Below are positions 45,730 to 57,945 of a stretch of DNA of 64,000 bases, in pieces. Origin of the DNA: Cordilura impudica (lineage: Eukaryota; Arthropoda; Insecta; Diptera; Scathophagidae). The notes under the pieces were generated by a model. The model had not been told where the DNA came from, made no database searches, and was given only the letters and a program-made list of their open reading frames with translations. The stretch is taken from NCBI GenBank assembly GCA_963682025.1, contig OY821520.1, forward strand, positions 91,236,992 to 91,300,991, written 5' to 3'. The position numbers were made by a program, and so were the translations under genes. Within the stretch, counting starts at the first letter, position 1, and each line of letters opens with the position of its first letter.

Positions 45730-47315
45730 AGTTACGGACAAACAAATAGGTTAACTAAAATTTTTCAAACATTTCTTAACTTTCGGGGCGACTTGTAATT
45801 ATGTGTGCGTATATATTTTTGCGAAAATTATTGTTAATATATCGCATTTTAAAAATGTTTATTTGGCACCACGTAACAAACGGATTAAATTCGGTACATT
45901 CCCTTAAGTGTATAAAGTTGTGAGTGTCAGCTGACAAAACAATAGGGTCAATATTAAGAACATTAAACAATTTTCCTTTTATGTCAAAAATATTAGTGAA
46001 AATATTTTTTTTGTGTTAATTTAATAATCTTAAAATAGTCTTAATAACATACAAGATTTTAAAAATATGGGCCGTGGTAAGCATGGTTCGAAGGACCAAA
46101 AGTCAATTATTAAAAGACTGAAAAATGAAGGCCAAAGCCAACGGCAAATAGCAAAATCTATTGGAAGGTCCCAGAATTTTGTTTATAAATATTTATTAGC
46201 TCCAAAACCATATTTGGTGAAGGGTAGACAAAGGAAAACTACTGAAAAATTAGATAAACACATAAAGCTGGTATCTAGTCGGGACCTTTTTAAATCTGCA
46301 GCGGTAACTAAAACAGAATTGAGAGTCAAAATTTCTAGAACTGTAAGAAATCGGCTAGTGGAACAAAATCTATTCAGGAGATCCTTCAGAAAAGTGCCAA
46401 TGTTAAAAAGAGGCATTGTCAAAATCGACTAACCTTCGCAAATCCTCATAAGGATGGTAAAAAGTGGCTTTAGTCGGACGAATCCAAAATCAATTTAATT
46501 GGAAATGATGGCAAAACATGGGTTAGGCATCCCAAAAATGCCGAACTGAGCCCACGTTGCACTAGTAAAACATTTTAGCTTGGAGGAGGTTATACCATTG
46601 TGTGGGGATTTTTTTCCTGGCATGGTGTTGGGCCATTGTATTGGATAAAAAGGAACATGGACCAATATTTGTATGTAGAAATCCTTAATGAAATCATACT
46701 GCCATACGCAGAGTGGGAAATGCCACTTAAGTAGCAGTTTCAATAGGATAACGGCCCGAAACACACTTCGGGTTTTGCAAAAAATGATTTTTAGATAATG
46801 GAGTGAACTTAATGACTTGGTCTGCGCAATCCCCGGATCTAAATGCCATAGAAAATTTATGGAAAATTGTTAAAGAAAGGATTGGATCAATGAAATTCAA
46901 AAATAAAGACGAACTATGGAAAAATATTCAAAACGCATGGTATGCAATTCCAAACCAGATTTGTCGAGAATTAGTGGATTCGATGCTAAGACGATGTAAC
47001 GCTGTGCTGGCTAATAAAGAACATGCGATAAAATATTAGCATTAAAGTATATACTTTAGAACTTTTTTGTAATTTTTTATAATTTATTCTAAATGAGCCT
47101 ATTTTATTGTTCACTGAAAATCATATGCTTAAATGAATTTTTAATTTTTTTATTAAACTAAGTGAATTTTTTTAGTTTTTTACAAATAATATTAACTTAT
47201 TTTGCAAAGAATATGATAAAAAAAGTAAACAAAAATTTGTTTGTTCGATATATATTTTTTTTTTTTAATCTAATTTGAACTTATAATAACTGACCCTATT
47301 ATTTTGTCCGTAACT
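45730..47315 (+). mobile_element. Tc1-like DNA transposon
   Basis: Inverted ends AGTTACGGACAAA (45730 and, inverted, 47315), with further similarity inside (AATAGG). It separates two inverted copies of the dispersed repeat. The transposase gene inside is damaged. Exact TA duplication not resolved. Confidence 0.8.
46067..47039 (+). pseudogene. Tc1-family transposase pseudogene
   Basis: It starts MGRGKHGSKDQKSIIKRLKN, then a paired-like helix-turn-helix (GQSQRQIAKSIGRSQNFVYK), then a second DNA-binding half to 46432. In later frames: the first catalytic region SDESKINLIGNDGKTW (about 46476), GGYTIVWGFFSWHGVGPLYW, the second region DNGPKHTS (about 46750) and SPDLNAIENLWKIVKERIG (about 46828) with the third catalytic glutamate, ending at 47039. 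That gives a DDE triad typical of Tc1. Lesions: stop at 46432, a stop inside KKWL*SDESK, another before DNGPKHT and a shift near 46800. Confidence 0.88.
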
Positions 47316-47320
47316 TTAAG

Positions 47321-47935
47321 AAAAAGTTCATATCGGGTGCTATATCTATATAGGGACTAGATCGAAAAATGGATCGATCTGACCAAATTTGTAAACGTCA
47401 CTTATATTTTGAAAAATATATACAAACTAACTTGAAAAAGATCTGTGCAATATTTTAGTGTTTTTAAAAGATTTAAGTCAAGATGACTAAGTATTGCCCC
47501 AAAGAGATTATTTTTGGACTACTGACTAATGGATATAATAAACATATACAAACCCAATTTGACTGAGATCTATATGATAATTTCGATCTTATGGCAATTT
47601 AAGTCGATTTCATAAGGGTCATTTGTATGCGGACTAGATCTGAACATGGACCGAATTTCACCAATTTAAATGGCAATCATTCTATGGTCGATAAAAGCTT
47701 ATAATTATAACCAAATTTCTTCGAAATATATGCATATTTGCGACCTGTAGTTTGATTACAACGTTTACATGGACACACAGACGGACAGACAGACGGACGG
47801 ACGGACATCGCTAAAACGACTCAGAAAGTGATCAGTATAATAAAAGATGGATTTAAGTCAAATAATTTTGGAAATTACAAACAGCAGCACAAAGTAATTA
47901 TACCCAAACCAAATAGTGGTATGGGGTATAAAAAG
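47321..47935 (-). repeat. Dispersed repeat, copy R9
   Basis: It runs from AAAAAGTTCATATCGGGTGC to ATAGTGGTATGGGGTATA in reverse orientation; the hairpin end is missing, replaced by the Tc1-like element's boundary. Confidence 0.85.
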
Positions 47936-48209
47936 TGAAGATTTATACTCGAAAATTTGAAAAAAAAAAATTGAGAAAAGAAATTTTAAGGAAGGGAAAC
48001 GTATCGAAGAAGCTAATTGAAATTTAAAATTTTTTGAATGAAAAAAAGAAAAAGGAAGAAAATTTAGGAAGAGAATATTTGTTCTAAAGTAAAGTGGAGA
48101 CACTATAGAAAAGAATATATATGGACAGAAAAAAAGTTTATTAAGAGATCATTGTTCCAGAAAGAGCTAATTAATATAAAAAGTTTGAAGATATATTATA
48201 CTTACATAT
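47936..48209. other. A-rich spacer
   Basis: Purine-rich sequence without a recognisable feature. Confidence 0.5.
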
Positions 48210-48212
48210 TAA

Positions 48213-48328
48213 GGGCCGTATACAAAAAAATTAAAGTGTACTTCAAGTAGACTTTATTAACAAATTTTATATGAAAAACATGCAATAAAGTCTACTTTAA
48301 GTACACTCTATTTTTTTGCATTCGGGCC
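48213..48328. mobile_element. 116-bp near-palindromic MITE with TAA duplication
   Basis: Both halves contain AGTGTACTT(C/A)AAGTAGACTTTATT in opposite orientation, leaving only about 25 bp of loop. TAA flanks both ends (48210-48212 and 48329-48331), as expected for PIF/Harbinger-mobilised MITEs. Ends GGGCCGTATAC and (inverted) GGCCCGAATGC are imperfect. Confidence 0.7.
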
Positions 48329-48331
48329 TAA

Positions 48332-49233
48332 GTATTTTAAAAATTTCTACTGTGTTAATATTAAATCCATAATCAGTTTTAGCCTAACAAAGGCTTTTTG
48401 ATAATATGTAAATAAATGAAATGAAATGAAATGAATTGTGTGCATACATACAATGCACGGAACGTAGGTGAACTACCTCTGTTCCTGGCTCAACACAATT
48501 CGACACTAATCCACGAATAGTGTTGTCAGATGGTTCTTCTTGGCCACGTTATTTTCAACGATATATGCACTAAGTTAGCAAAACTGAACGACTAATTTTA
48601 ATGTACAGCTTCACAATTTCGACATATTGTCTTGATGTAAAGCGATACATTATTAAAATTGGCTTTGCAAAAGCATATGTTCTTAAGTCAATCAGTTGAC
48701 AAATGTCAAAGTTATTAAATGTTCCAATACCGACATAAAAGAAGGCACATCCTGTACTTACAATACACTCAATCGCCCTTATTTTAACGATTAATTTTTA
48801 ATATGACCTGGAACAAATTCGCCTGCCGGTATTGTGGAATATTATTCCACACCCCCAATTTTGAAAAATATGGCTTCCGAGGTATATCAAAATGTCTACA
48901 ATTTTAACTAATTATAAATATATTTTTAAAAATATTGATAAAAAAAATTATTCTTAGTCGATCTATATAATAACAGATGGATCCAGGTCTTTTTGATTTG
49001 AACTAGATATACCCTGACTACACACTGGTCAATATGGTTAGTCTTCATTGTAAGACACTGTATCGAAACGTCGACATCAAAATCATTTATGCTTAACATC
49101 AAAAAGTGACCCTTACAATTCAGTCCCACATACATACCAACACACATACGTGCCATAAATAATTTTGTTAATGTTAATACTTATTCATTCATTCATTAAT
49201 GTTTATGCAGAAGCGTATGAAATGAGTTTAATA
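48332..49233. other. AT-rich DNA, no gene seen
   Basis: It contains an AATGA microsatellite (about 48416-48435) and nothing else recognised. Confidence 0.6.
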
Positions 49234-49644
49234 TACAGGGTTTTCCAAAAGTCACCATGGGGTTTAAAAATTTAATCCAATTTAATTTAGCTTTTTCGTT
49301 TATATATTTTTTATATTCTTTTTTTATTCAGATTATATAATTAACACCTGATACTAAATGATGAAAAGATTCACAACTGAACAAAGAACCAGAACAATAG
49401 AATTTTATTGTTTAAATCAGCGATCAATTATTTTCACGCAAAGAGAATATGGTCGCCATTTTGTCGTCAGAATTGCCCCTTCTGAAGAAATGATTCGTTG
49501 CTTAGTTGATCTTGACTAGCAACATGGCACCGTAAGAGATAGACAATGTTAAATTCGCACTGCGGAAAATATTGAACGAAACACCAGAAACATCTTCCAG
49601 AAGGTGTTCTGCTCAGCTAGGAATGTCTCATACGTTACTATATA

Positions 49645-52395
49645 TATATATGTTAAATCCTGTCACTCCTATGAGGAGCATAGGGCCACAACAAATTGCT
49701 TCCATCTCCGTCTGTCTGACGCTAGACCTTTCACTTCATTCCAACTCATTCGCGTAGATTCGATGTCTTTGATGAGCTGTCTTTTCCACGTATGTGCCGG
49801 GCGTCCTTTTCTACGAGATCCTTGTGGGTTCCAGTCGATTGCTTTTCTGGTTATGTCGGAAGGAGGTTCCATCAGCGTGTGGCCAATCCAGCTCTATTTG
49901 CGAGGGATATTTCTTTACCAATAGGCGTTTGGCTGCATAATATCCATAACCGATCGTTGGTAATTACCTCAGGCCACCTTATTCTGAGCAAACGGCGGAA
50001 ACATCGGTTCACAAAAACTTGGAGATGATTAACGAGCCTGGGAGATGCGTTCCACGTTTCGCAACCGTAGAGCAAAATGGACTTGACATTCGAGTTGAAG
50101 ATTCTGATTTTTGTTAAGAGCGCCGAATGCCTGACCAGCCTTTTTTACCCGGTTTAGGATGTCATCATCGCTGCTTCCATTAGTTGTTATTATGCTACCC
50201 AGGTAGCAGAAAGACTGTATGTTTTCGATTGAGTTGTTGTTGATCTCAAACGGTGTATCGATGTTTGTATTTATACGTAGAGTTTTAGTTTTCTGTATGT
50301 TAATTTCGAGCCCAGCCCTGGAGGCAAGCGTGCTTAACGCATTCAGCTTAGCTTTCAAATCTTCGTATATGTGTGCTAGAATACAGATGTCGTCTGCATA
50401 GTCCAGATCATCCAGCTTTCCTTGCAAACCCCATTGTATGGCTTTTTGGTTGCTCATCGCCTTAAGCATAATGACATCGACGACTAGGTTGAACAAAGTG
50501 GGTGAAAGAACGCAGCCTTGTCGAACGCCGGTTTTGATATTGCTCCGATTGCTGAGCTGATTCTCATGCAGCACGCTGCAAGTTGCATCTGTATACAGAT
50601 TTTTTATTAACGTAACGATTCTTTCCGGCACGCCCTTGCAACGCAGTGCCTCCCATATGGTCTCATGTCGTAGCGTATCGAAGGCTTTGGTGAAATCGAT
50701 AAATGCTATATAAAGAGGCGAGCGGAATTCGACGCTTTGCTCTACTATAATTCGTAGGCTATTGATGTGATCAACACATGATTTGTTCACTCTGAAGCCA
50801 GCTTGTTCTTCACGAAAGTGCGGCGATAATGCGTTGAGAAGTCGCTTGTTAATAATGTGTGCTATTACTTTATTGATAGTGCATAGAAGAGTGATTCCCC
50901 TCCAGTTGTTGCAACACGAGAAATCACCTTTCTTGGGGAGTTTCACTATCACTCCTTGTTTGATCTCATTGTAAAGTGTGCTGTTCTGCCAGAAAGACTG
51001 TATAACGGGAAGGATGAGGGTTGCGCTAGAGAGTTTGTCCGCTTTGAGAAGTTCAGCTGCAATGTTGTCAATACCCGCTGCTTTGTTGTTCTTTCAGCAA
51101 CCTCGGAGACAGACGGTCATGTAGTCTGTATGTCATCGTTGGCGCTATGGCTTGTGCAGTCACAGATAGAGGTAGTGGTTGCTATGTCCGATGAAAGAAG
51201 TTTAGTGTAGAATTCCTCCCATACTCTCAGTTGCATGTTAGCGGAAGTAACTAGTTCCCCTCTGTCATTTCGTACCGGTTTGCTGGATGTTCTGGGATGG
51301 TTGCTAAGAATCTTAGTAGCTTTGTAGAGGTCTTTGTTACGGTGGGTTTCTGCTGCCATTTGTGCCTCAGAGGCAATGCTGTCGATCTATCTTCTCTTGT
51401 CGCTACGCGCACTGCGTCTTACTAATCTGTTGAGGCGGTTGTGTTCTCCTTGCCATGCGGCTTTGCTGCTACGAGTTCTTGCTGAGTTTTGCTCTGCTTT
51501 AGCTTTTTTTCTTTCCGAAATCATATCCCAAGTGTTGTCAGAAATCCATTCCTTTCGTTGGGTTTGGGTAGTACCAAGGTGGTCTGCGGCAGCTTGTAAA
51601 AAGATGGATTTTATGTCCTGCCAGGTGGCCTGGGAGTTTGCAGGAATGTTAGTGGTGACTGTGCGTAAAGCATTTACATAACTTGCAGCAGCATTTGGTG
51701 ATCGGAGTCAGTTTGAGTTAAACCTTCTTGATGTTCGTTGCTCTGTGCTTACAGCAGCGACTTTGAAGCGCAATGATACTACTAGTAAGTGGTGATCACT
51801 GGCGACATCCGCACCTCGCTTACTCCTTACATCTAGGAGAGAGCCACGCCACTTTCTGCTGATCATGATATGGTCAATTTGGTTTTCTGTACGTGAATCT
51901 GTGGACCTCCATGTTGCTTTATGGATTTGCTTGTGTGGGAATACCGTGCCACCAATTACTAAATTGTTCGCCACGCAGGTATCAATCAGTAATGAACCGT
52001 TTTCTGTCCTTCTTCCGATACCGTGGGTGCCCATTACTTTTTCTACAGATCTGTTGCAGGAACCTACTTGCGCATTAAAGTCTCCTAGGACGACTACAAT
52101 GTCTCCTATAGGTATGTTCGCTAACACAGCGTTTAGGGCGTAGTAAAAATCTTCTTTGACGGAGAGATCGGCTACCTCTGTAGGCGCGTAACATTGAATG
52201 CAAGTGAGATTTCTGGCTTTTGCTTCGATTATTCGTTCGGAGTGCGGCTTCCAGTCTAAAAGGGCATTCTTTGCAAGTTTAGATAGCAGAAAGCCAACAC
52301 CGTGGCTTCTTGGTTGCCCACTCGGTTTGCCGGAGAATACAAAGGTATATCTATCTGATGTACGGTACGTCACTATGTTGCATTTAAAAAAAAAG
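49645..52395 (-). mobile_element. RTE-like LINE, 5'-truncated
   Basis: A minus-strand LINE inside the mariner gene. Only about 20 nt separate its stop (49669) from the 3' junction, which consists of a TA repeat. A very short 3' untranslated region ending in short tandem repeats is typical for RTE-clade LINEs. The 5' end cuts into the endonuclease domain near 52390. Confidence 0.8.
49669..52373 (-). pseudogene. LINE endonuclease and reverse transcriptase (RTE-like), broken
   Basis: Endonuclease: HGVGFLLSKLAKNALLDWKP, LTCIQCYAPTEVADLSVKE, VVVLGDFNAQVG, ENQIDHIMISRKWRGSLLDV and GADVASDHHLLVVSL (52373-51708). Linker: RNKDLYKATKILSNHPRTSS. Reverse transcriptase: NNWRGITLLCTINKVIAHII, FIDFTKAFDTLRHETIWEAL, TGVRQGCVLSPTLFNLVVDV and DLDYADDICILA (about 50400). 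C-terminal: LYGCETWNAS, RCFRRLLRIRWPEVITNDRL, then a GHTL-type region with RKAIDWNPQGSRRKGRPAHT and DRRRWKQFVVALCSS, ending at 49669. Several shifts (near 51700, 51115, 50030 and 49872) break it. The style fits RTE-type endonuclease-reverse transcriptases of insects; clade is inference. Confidence 0.85.
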
Positions 52396-53126
52396 ATTTA
52401 ATGTCACTCTCATATGAGGTGCAATTGATGAAAGTACTAAAACCCGTAGATCATCGGCAACGTCTTTATTTTGCAGTTAAGTTTCAACTGTTGGCCAGAA
52501 ATGAAATCAACTTTATTGAAAATCTAATTATGAGCGATGAAGCTCATTTTCATTTGAATTGCTTTTGTTAACAAGCGGAACTGTAGATTCTGCGGGTTCT
52601 GAAAATCCAATGCCCATTGCAACACGTTAGGTTATAGCATGAAAAATATCGTTGGGCCTTTCTTCTGCGAAAATGGAGATTGAAGTGCTGTAACCGTAAA
52701 TGGAGAGCTCTATCGGTTTATGAGAGAACCTTTGTCCGGTGCTACTCTTGAAAACAGATCTGAGATGTGGTTTCAGCAGGATGGAGCCACTTCCCACACT
52801 GCCGGAGACATAATGGCATTTTTTAAGGTAAATAATTGGCCACCATATTCGCAAGATATGTGAACAGCCGACTATTTTCTTTGGGGTTATTTGAAGGATT
52901 ATATGTGAATAAGCCGTAGACAATTCTTGAACTCAAGGTTGACATTGTTGCCGAAATTCAAACGCTACAGCCACAAATTTTTAAAAATGTTATCGAAAAT
53001 GTTTTAAAATGAGCCCATCATTGCGAAGCTGAAAACAGTGGTCATATAGGTGACATTATTTTCCATGTTTTTTATTTATTTATTTATTTTAAATGATATT
53101 AAACTTATATAAATATAAGACTAATA

Positions 53127-54309
53127 TCTATACTAATATAATAAAGAGGTAATGTGTGTTTGTTTGTTTGTTTGTTTGTTTGTTTGTAGGATGTAATCTC
53201 CGTAACTACCCATCTGATATTCCTGAAATTTTCACAGAGTCTTACTGCGGATATGGGAAGTGCTATAGGCTATAATTTTTTAAATATTTTTGGTGGGCGT
53301 GGCACCTCCCACACAAAGTAAATTTTTAATATCATATACATATATTGAGTACTATGATAGGGAGAGCTTTGCAAATTTGTGTAAGGTCACCTATTGTTAG
53401 TATTAGTAGCTACGACGGAAATGGGCGGTATCGGATAAGTGGGCGTGGTACCTCCCATACAAGTAATAGTTCAATATTATATATCCCGAGTACTGTGACA
53501 GAGAGAGTTTTTAAAATTTTTCTGATGTCACCTATTATTAATGTGAGTAGTCGGATGCAAAATGGGCAGTATCGGACCAATAGGCGTGGCACCTGCCATA
53601 CAAAGTAAATATAAAATGCCATATATCTGGAGTACTGTAATAGTGAGAGTCTTGGGGCTTTGTGTGAGCCCATAAGTAATTCATTTGATTAGTTAGACAA
53701 AAAATGAGCGTTATCGGAGCAGTGGGCGTGGCACCGCCCATACAAAGTAAATATATGTTATCATATAACTGGTGTGCTAAAAAAGGAAGCTTTGGCACTT
53801 TGCACCAGCCTATCAGATCTTAGTATGAGTAGTCGAACAAAAAATTGGCGGGTTCACACCAATGGGCGTGGCACTCCCCATGCAAAGTAACTATTTAATG
53901 TCGTATATCTGGAGTACTGTAAAAGAGAGAGCTTTGTGGGTTTGCGTGAGCCCATAGGTTCTTTGTGTGATTAGCCGTGATCGGAGCAGTGGGCGTAGCA
54001 CCGCCCATGCAAAGTAGATATCTAATATCATATAACTGGTGTACTATAAAAGGGAAAGTCTCGACATATTGCATGAGTCCATTATATATTAATGTGAGTA
54101 GTCCAATAAAAATTGGGCGGGATGGGATTAGTGAGCGTGGCACCTCCTATGTAAAAAATATGAAGCACTACGAAAGCGACAGCCTTTTGACAAGTTCATT
54201 AGTTATCAATGTGATTTGTCGTGGAAAATATAGCGCCAAAATCAAAAATCACCAAACCCAAAAATCGCGAAAAATTAAAATCGCCCAACAAACAAAAATC
54301 TTCTAATAT
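53127..54309 (+). mobile_element. Helitron-type non-autonomous element (copy H1) with a 7-unit array
   Basis: It begins TCTATACTAATATAATAAAG after an A, has a (TTTG)n leader, then about seven tandem units of 130-150 bp, each with GTGGGCGTGGCACC(T/G)CCCAT, ACAAAGTAAAT, GGAGTACTGT and GTGAGTAGTC. It ends in a short CAAAAATCGC minisatellite. The CTAG end of the family is absent, so it is 3'-truncated or diverged. No coding capacity; small frames follow the repeat. Confidence 0.65.
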
Positions 54310-54471
54310 TCTAATATGGATAATCCATCTTCTTCTCATGGGCAGCTACATGTACCTTGCTCCAGGGTAGGAACACCGAAAAATATGATAATTGTTGTAC
54401 CGAATAAAAAAATAAAAAACATTGTATATCAGCATCAGCAAGCATTGAAATAAAAAAATCTATACAAATAA

Positions 54472-54914
54472 TCTATACTAACATAAAAAAGAGGTAATAT
54501 TTGTTTGTAGGAGGTAATCTCCGTAACTACTCATCTGATCTTCCTGAAATTTTCACATAGTCTTACTGCGGATACAGGAGTGCTACAGGCTTTATTTTTT
54601 TAATTTTTTTAGTGGGCGTGGCACCTCCCATACAAAGTAAATTTTTAATATCATATATATTAAGTACTATGATAGAGAAAGCTTTGCAAATTGGTCTCAG
54701 GTCATCTATTATTAACGTGAGTAGTCAGACAAAAAAATGGGCGGGATTAGACAAATGCGCGTGGTACCCCCACACAAACTTAATATTAAATGTGATATAT
54801 CTTAATTACTGTATTATTGAGAGCTTTGGAACTTTGCGTGAGCCCTTTCCTAACGATTCGGAAGGGGGGGGGGGGAGGGGGAGGGTGTAGCGAAGCACAC
54901 CGGGTTGCATCTAG
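54472..54914 (+). mobile_element. Helitron-type non-autonomous element (copy H2), both ends present
   Basis: It runs from TCTATACTAACATAAAAAAG (after A) to GTGTAGCGAAGCACACCGGG, TTGCAT and CTAG (before T). TC...CTAG ends between A and T, with the GTGT...ACAC hairpin about 15 bp before the end, fit a Helitron. One and a half monomers lie inside. 443 bp, non-coding. Confidence 0.65.
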
Positions 54915-54973
54915 TATAGTATAAAGACACTAGCATTGGCTACCAGGGCCATCAGCTAAACTAAGTATTTAAA

Positions 54974-55330
54974 TCATATTTTTATATTTAATTTAGCTAT
55001 GTAATTAAAAATATAATTAATATTATCGATGGAAGGTTCATTAAGTAAATTGAGACCATTGTTGGATAGATATATTGCTTGGAGATTTCTTAAATCAGGA
55101 CAAGTTGATAATAGGTGTTTTACTGCAACTATTGATCCACAATATGTGCAGTTGTTGGTAAAGTTGTTGTTAATTAAATGTTGGTGTGTGGTGATTGTGT
55201 GACCCATACGCAAACGGGAAAATGTCCTTATTTTGTTTTTGTTGATATTTGTTGGATAAGTAGGTATTTTTACATTTGGGTTAATGTCGGTATAATGAGG
55301 ATGGCAAATGCTTTTCATGTCAATAATTTT
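54974..55330 (-). pseudogene. LINE C-terminal fragment (RNase H tail / zinc-knuckle type)
   Basis: The frame encodes KIRTFSRLRMGHTITTHQHL followed by CTYCGSIVAVKHLLSTCPDL. The RLRxGHTxxTH block with a C-x2-C-x7-H-x4-C knuckle ends the RNase H region of many Jockey/I-type LINEs. The reverse transcriptase is missing, so this is a 3' fragment, different from the neighbouring LINE. Confidence 0.75.
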
Positions 55331-55484
55331 CTGTATTTCAATTCATAATTATAAAACGGATTAAATTAAGGATATATTAAGAATATATCTATATTCGACT
55401 TTGACAATATGTTGTCAGTCGAAAGACGATTTAAACAAATAGCAATTTTACAATTTAACAATTTTACAATTTAAATATTCCTAA

Positions 55485-57920
55485 GGATTAAACTCCGCTA
55501 TTAAAAAGTTTCTATAATTTACACATGTTTTCATATAATTTGATGCAGATTGCCAGCCTACAGTTCTGCCATCTAAAATATTGATTATTTCGACTTCACT
55601 AAGTATAGATTTTCCAAAATGTAAACTCTTTCAAGGTATTACAACGGCCTATAAAATATTCTATGTCTTCGTTTTCCTTCAAATTACAAAGTGAACATAA
55701 GTCTGAACCATTTAACTGATAATTATTACCATTAAGTTTAATAAGCTCTCTTCTTACCTTGAAAATCCACGTTATGTCTTATAACCGCAACTCGTCCTTC
55801 ATGTATATGATTCCTTCCATTGGGTCAAATTTTCTATATATTCTGCTTGTTTCAGCTGCTTTCATTAGAAGGGCTTGGTTATAACTAGCTCTAAGTGAAT
55901 GTAATAAATTAATCCGACTTTCAGCCCACTGTGTTTGATTGAGATTTTGCTCTGTCCATGAGATACCATAATCAGCTCCTATTGTATTCATAGCATTCAC
56001 CCGTAGAATTTTCCATCTAATAAGGATTTCGGAGAGTTGATTGGGAAGTCTGTCCTGATTATAATAGAACAAAGTATACAGATGATCATTTTCTCTTCCC
56101 GTTTCAAGTCTTAGCGTGTATGTTGGTGTAAAACTAGGAATCCGCAATATTTTCTTTAAAAAGTATAGCTGTAGTTTATCCACCTCATCGAACAAGGAGA
56201 ATCCCCAGACTTTTGCGCTAAAGTTTTGCACTGCTCTATAAACTGCTAGAAAGAGTTTCCATTTGGATCTTAGAGATATCGAGGGTCTGCTCAAAAAGTT
56301 GTTCTATGTCTGATTTATGCTGCTTTTGGCAGAAGCGGTTCTTATTTCAATACGTTTTTTGAAAATCATTTTTTGTGTCAAGATAACGCCAAGATAACAG
56401 TATTCGGATGCTATTCTAATATCTTCTCCTTTAAAATGCCATTTTTCATTTCGTGACATCATAATCTCAGACTTACTTAAATTTACCTCGACATCCCGCA
56501 TTTTACAGTAATCTTCTAATTTATATATCATTTTCTGCAAAACGTTTATATCATCAGCAAGAATAACGATATCATCTGCATAGAACAACAGTCGTATATT
56601 TAAGTGTTCGATATTAAGTCCTCCTTCTAGAAAGTCATGAAGATCATTAAGATAGAACGCAAAGAGTACTGGTGATAGCAGACACCCTTGTTTTACGCCT
56701 GATTCAGTTGAAAAGTCCTCTGATAATTCTTGACCAGTCCACACTGCCGCGTTTGTAGTTTTAAACATGTTTTCTATAAACTCAACTGCTTTTGACTAAA
56801 TACCTATTGTATGTAGCTTGCATATAAGTGCATTTCTTGAAATTTTATCGAATGCGGCTTTAAAATCCACGAAAAATGCATGAGTTTTCTTATTCGCATT
56901 TAGATTTAAATGTACTAAAGCTGAGAGGTTATATATGTTGTCAACTGTTGAATAGTTATTCCTAAAACCAGCTTGATATTCATTCAAGATTTTGTAACGT
57001 TCGGCCCATTCTAAGAGTCTATTTGTTAACAAACCCACCATTACCTTTGGTAGACAGTTCATGAAAGATATTCCACGATAATTACTTGGTATTGCCATAT
57101 CTCCTTTTTTATGTATCGGGTAAATTATATTTAATATAAAAGTATCGTCTATTTTGCCACTATCATACATTATATAACATATTGATGCTATCTCTTCTAA
57201 CAATTCTTCTAGAGCATTTTTATAGAATTCATATGGGATGCGATCTTCACCTGGTGCCTTGTGGTCTTTAGCTTTTTGCAGCATTTGCCTTATTTCGGTT
57301 ATTGTTATGGCCTTATCCACCTCATCATTTGTCCGGTATAGGTAAGCATATTGTAACTCTATTGTGTTTTGTATTGGATTCAACAGTTGTTGAAAATATT
57401 ATTTCAGCTCTTCTGATGGTACCGTTATTCTTGGGAATTCATCACCATTTCTTATTTCCTTAGCAATTTTCCACCAACCTTACTGTTATTAACTTGATCC
57501 ATCCTTTGTTCTAAGTGCAATAGGTACTTTGATTTTTCTTCCCTACAAATTTCTTTAAATCTTTTATTTGCTTTTAAATATTTGTCTTTGTTTTCTTTGC
57601 TACCGATTTTTCTGAATTTACGCAGCCAATTAAAAGAAGCTTTTCTTGCATTGTAACATTTAACATTAAACCACTTTTGTTTTTGATGAAATTTTAAGCC
57701 CTTTACAAACCATTTCATACGCCTCCCTTACTACTGTAGATAAATCTCCAAATTCCAGGGACTCTTTTTGTTTTTTTGCCATCTCCAAACATTCCTATGT
57801 AATTTGGGCAACAGATTTGGATTTATTTTGCATCCGTCATCTATTTTAAGTTGAGCTGATAGCACTATTGGGAGGTGATTAGACCATACCTGATTGTCAA
57901 CCACGTTTAGTGTAAAAAAA
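55485..57920 (-). pseudogene. LINE reverse transcriptase, broken frames
   Basis: Reverse transcriptase: KDHKAPGEDRIPYEFYKNAL, NIIYPIHKKGDMAIPSNYRG, NEYQAGFRNNYSTVDNIYNL, FFVDFKAAFDKISRNALICK (57383-56796), GVKQGCLLSPVLFAFYLNDL and LLFYADDIVILADDINVLQK (catalytic ADD, about 56575). Thumb and C-terminal: KVWGFSLFDEVDKLQLYFLK, ILRIPSFTPTYTLRLETGRE and finally a CSLCNLKENEDIEYFIGRC zinc-knuckle region near 55660. Stops at 55779, 56304, 56796 and 57452 and frameshifts between them disable it. Clade not assigned. Confidence 0.82.
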
Positions 57921-57945
57921 TCCCAGTTTTGGTATTTTATAATCT
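55485..57945 (-). mobile_element. Third LINE, 5'-truncated, minus strand
   Basis: Order on the minus strand: end of an endonuclease (VDNQVWSNHLPIVLSAQLKI, about 57900), basic linker (KASFNWLRKFRKIG), reverse transcriptase, then a C-terminal region to about 55490. It sits directly beside the right inverted repeat of the mariner. No poly(A) tail is distinct at the 3' side. Confidence 0.8.

Larger units (their letters stand above)
49361..53070 (+). pseudogene. Mariner-type transposase, split by a LINE and decayed
   Basis: Part 1 (49361-49643) starts MMKRFTTEQRTRTIEFYCLN, QRSIIFTQREYGRHF and ends near CSARNVSYVT, with a stop at about 49517. Part 2 (52396-53070) resumes LMSLSYEVQLMKVLKPVDHRQ, then IMSDEAHFHLN (first catalytic aspartate, about 52530) and downstream patches KPHLRSVF-region equivalents on the plus strand (WFQQDGATSHT-like, with FSLGLF as in the WGYLK block) and EIQTLQPQIFKNVIENV at the C-terminus. 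Several stops and frameshifts. The part-2 motifs after the first aspartate are recognised only by position and partial similarity. Confidence 0.78.

Noticed and set aside
45041..45745. Frames of 100-130 codons on both strands
   Set aside because: They fall wholly within dispersed repeat R8; the same frames are broken in other copies of the repeat.
51334..51681. 115-codon plus-strand frame
   Set aside because: Antisense to the RTE-like LINE linker region.
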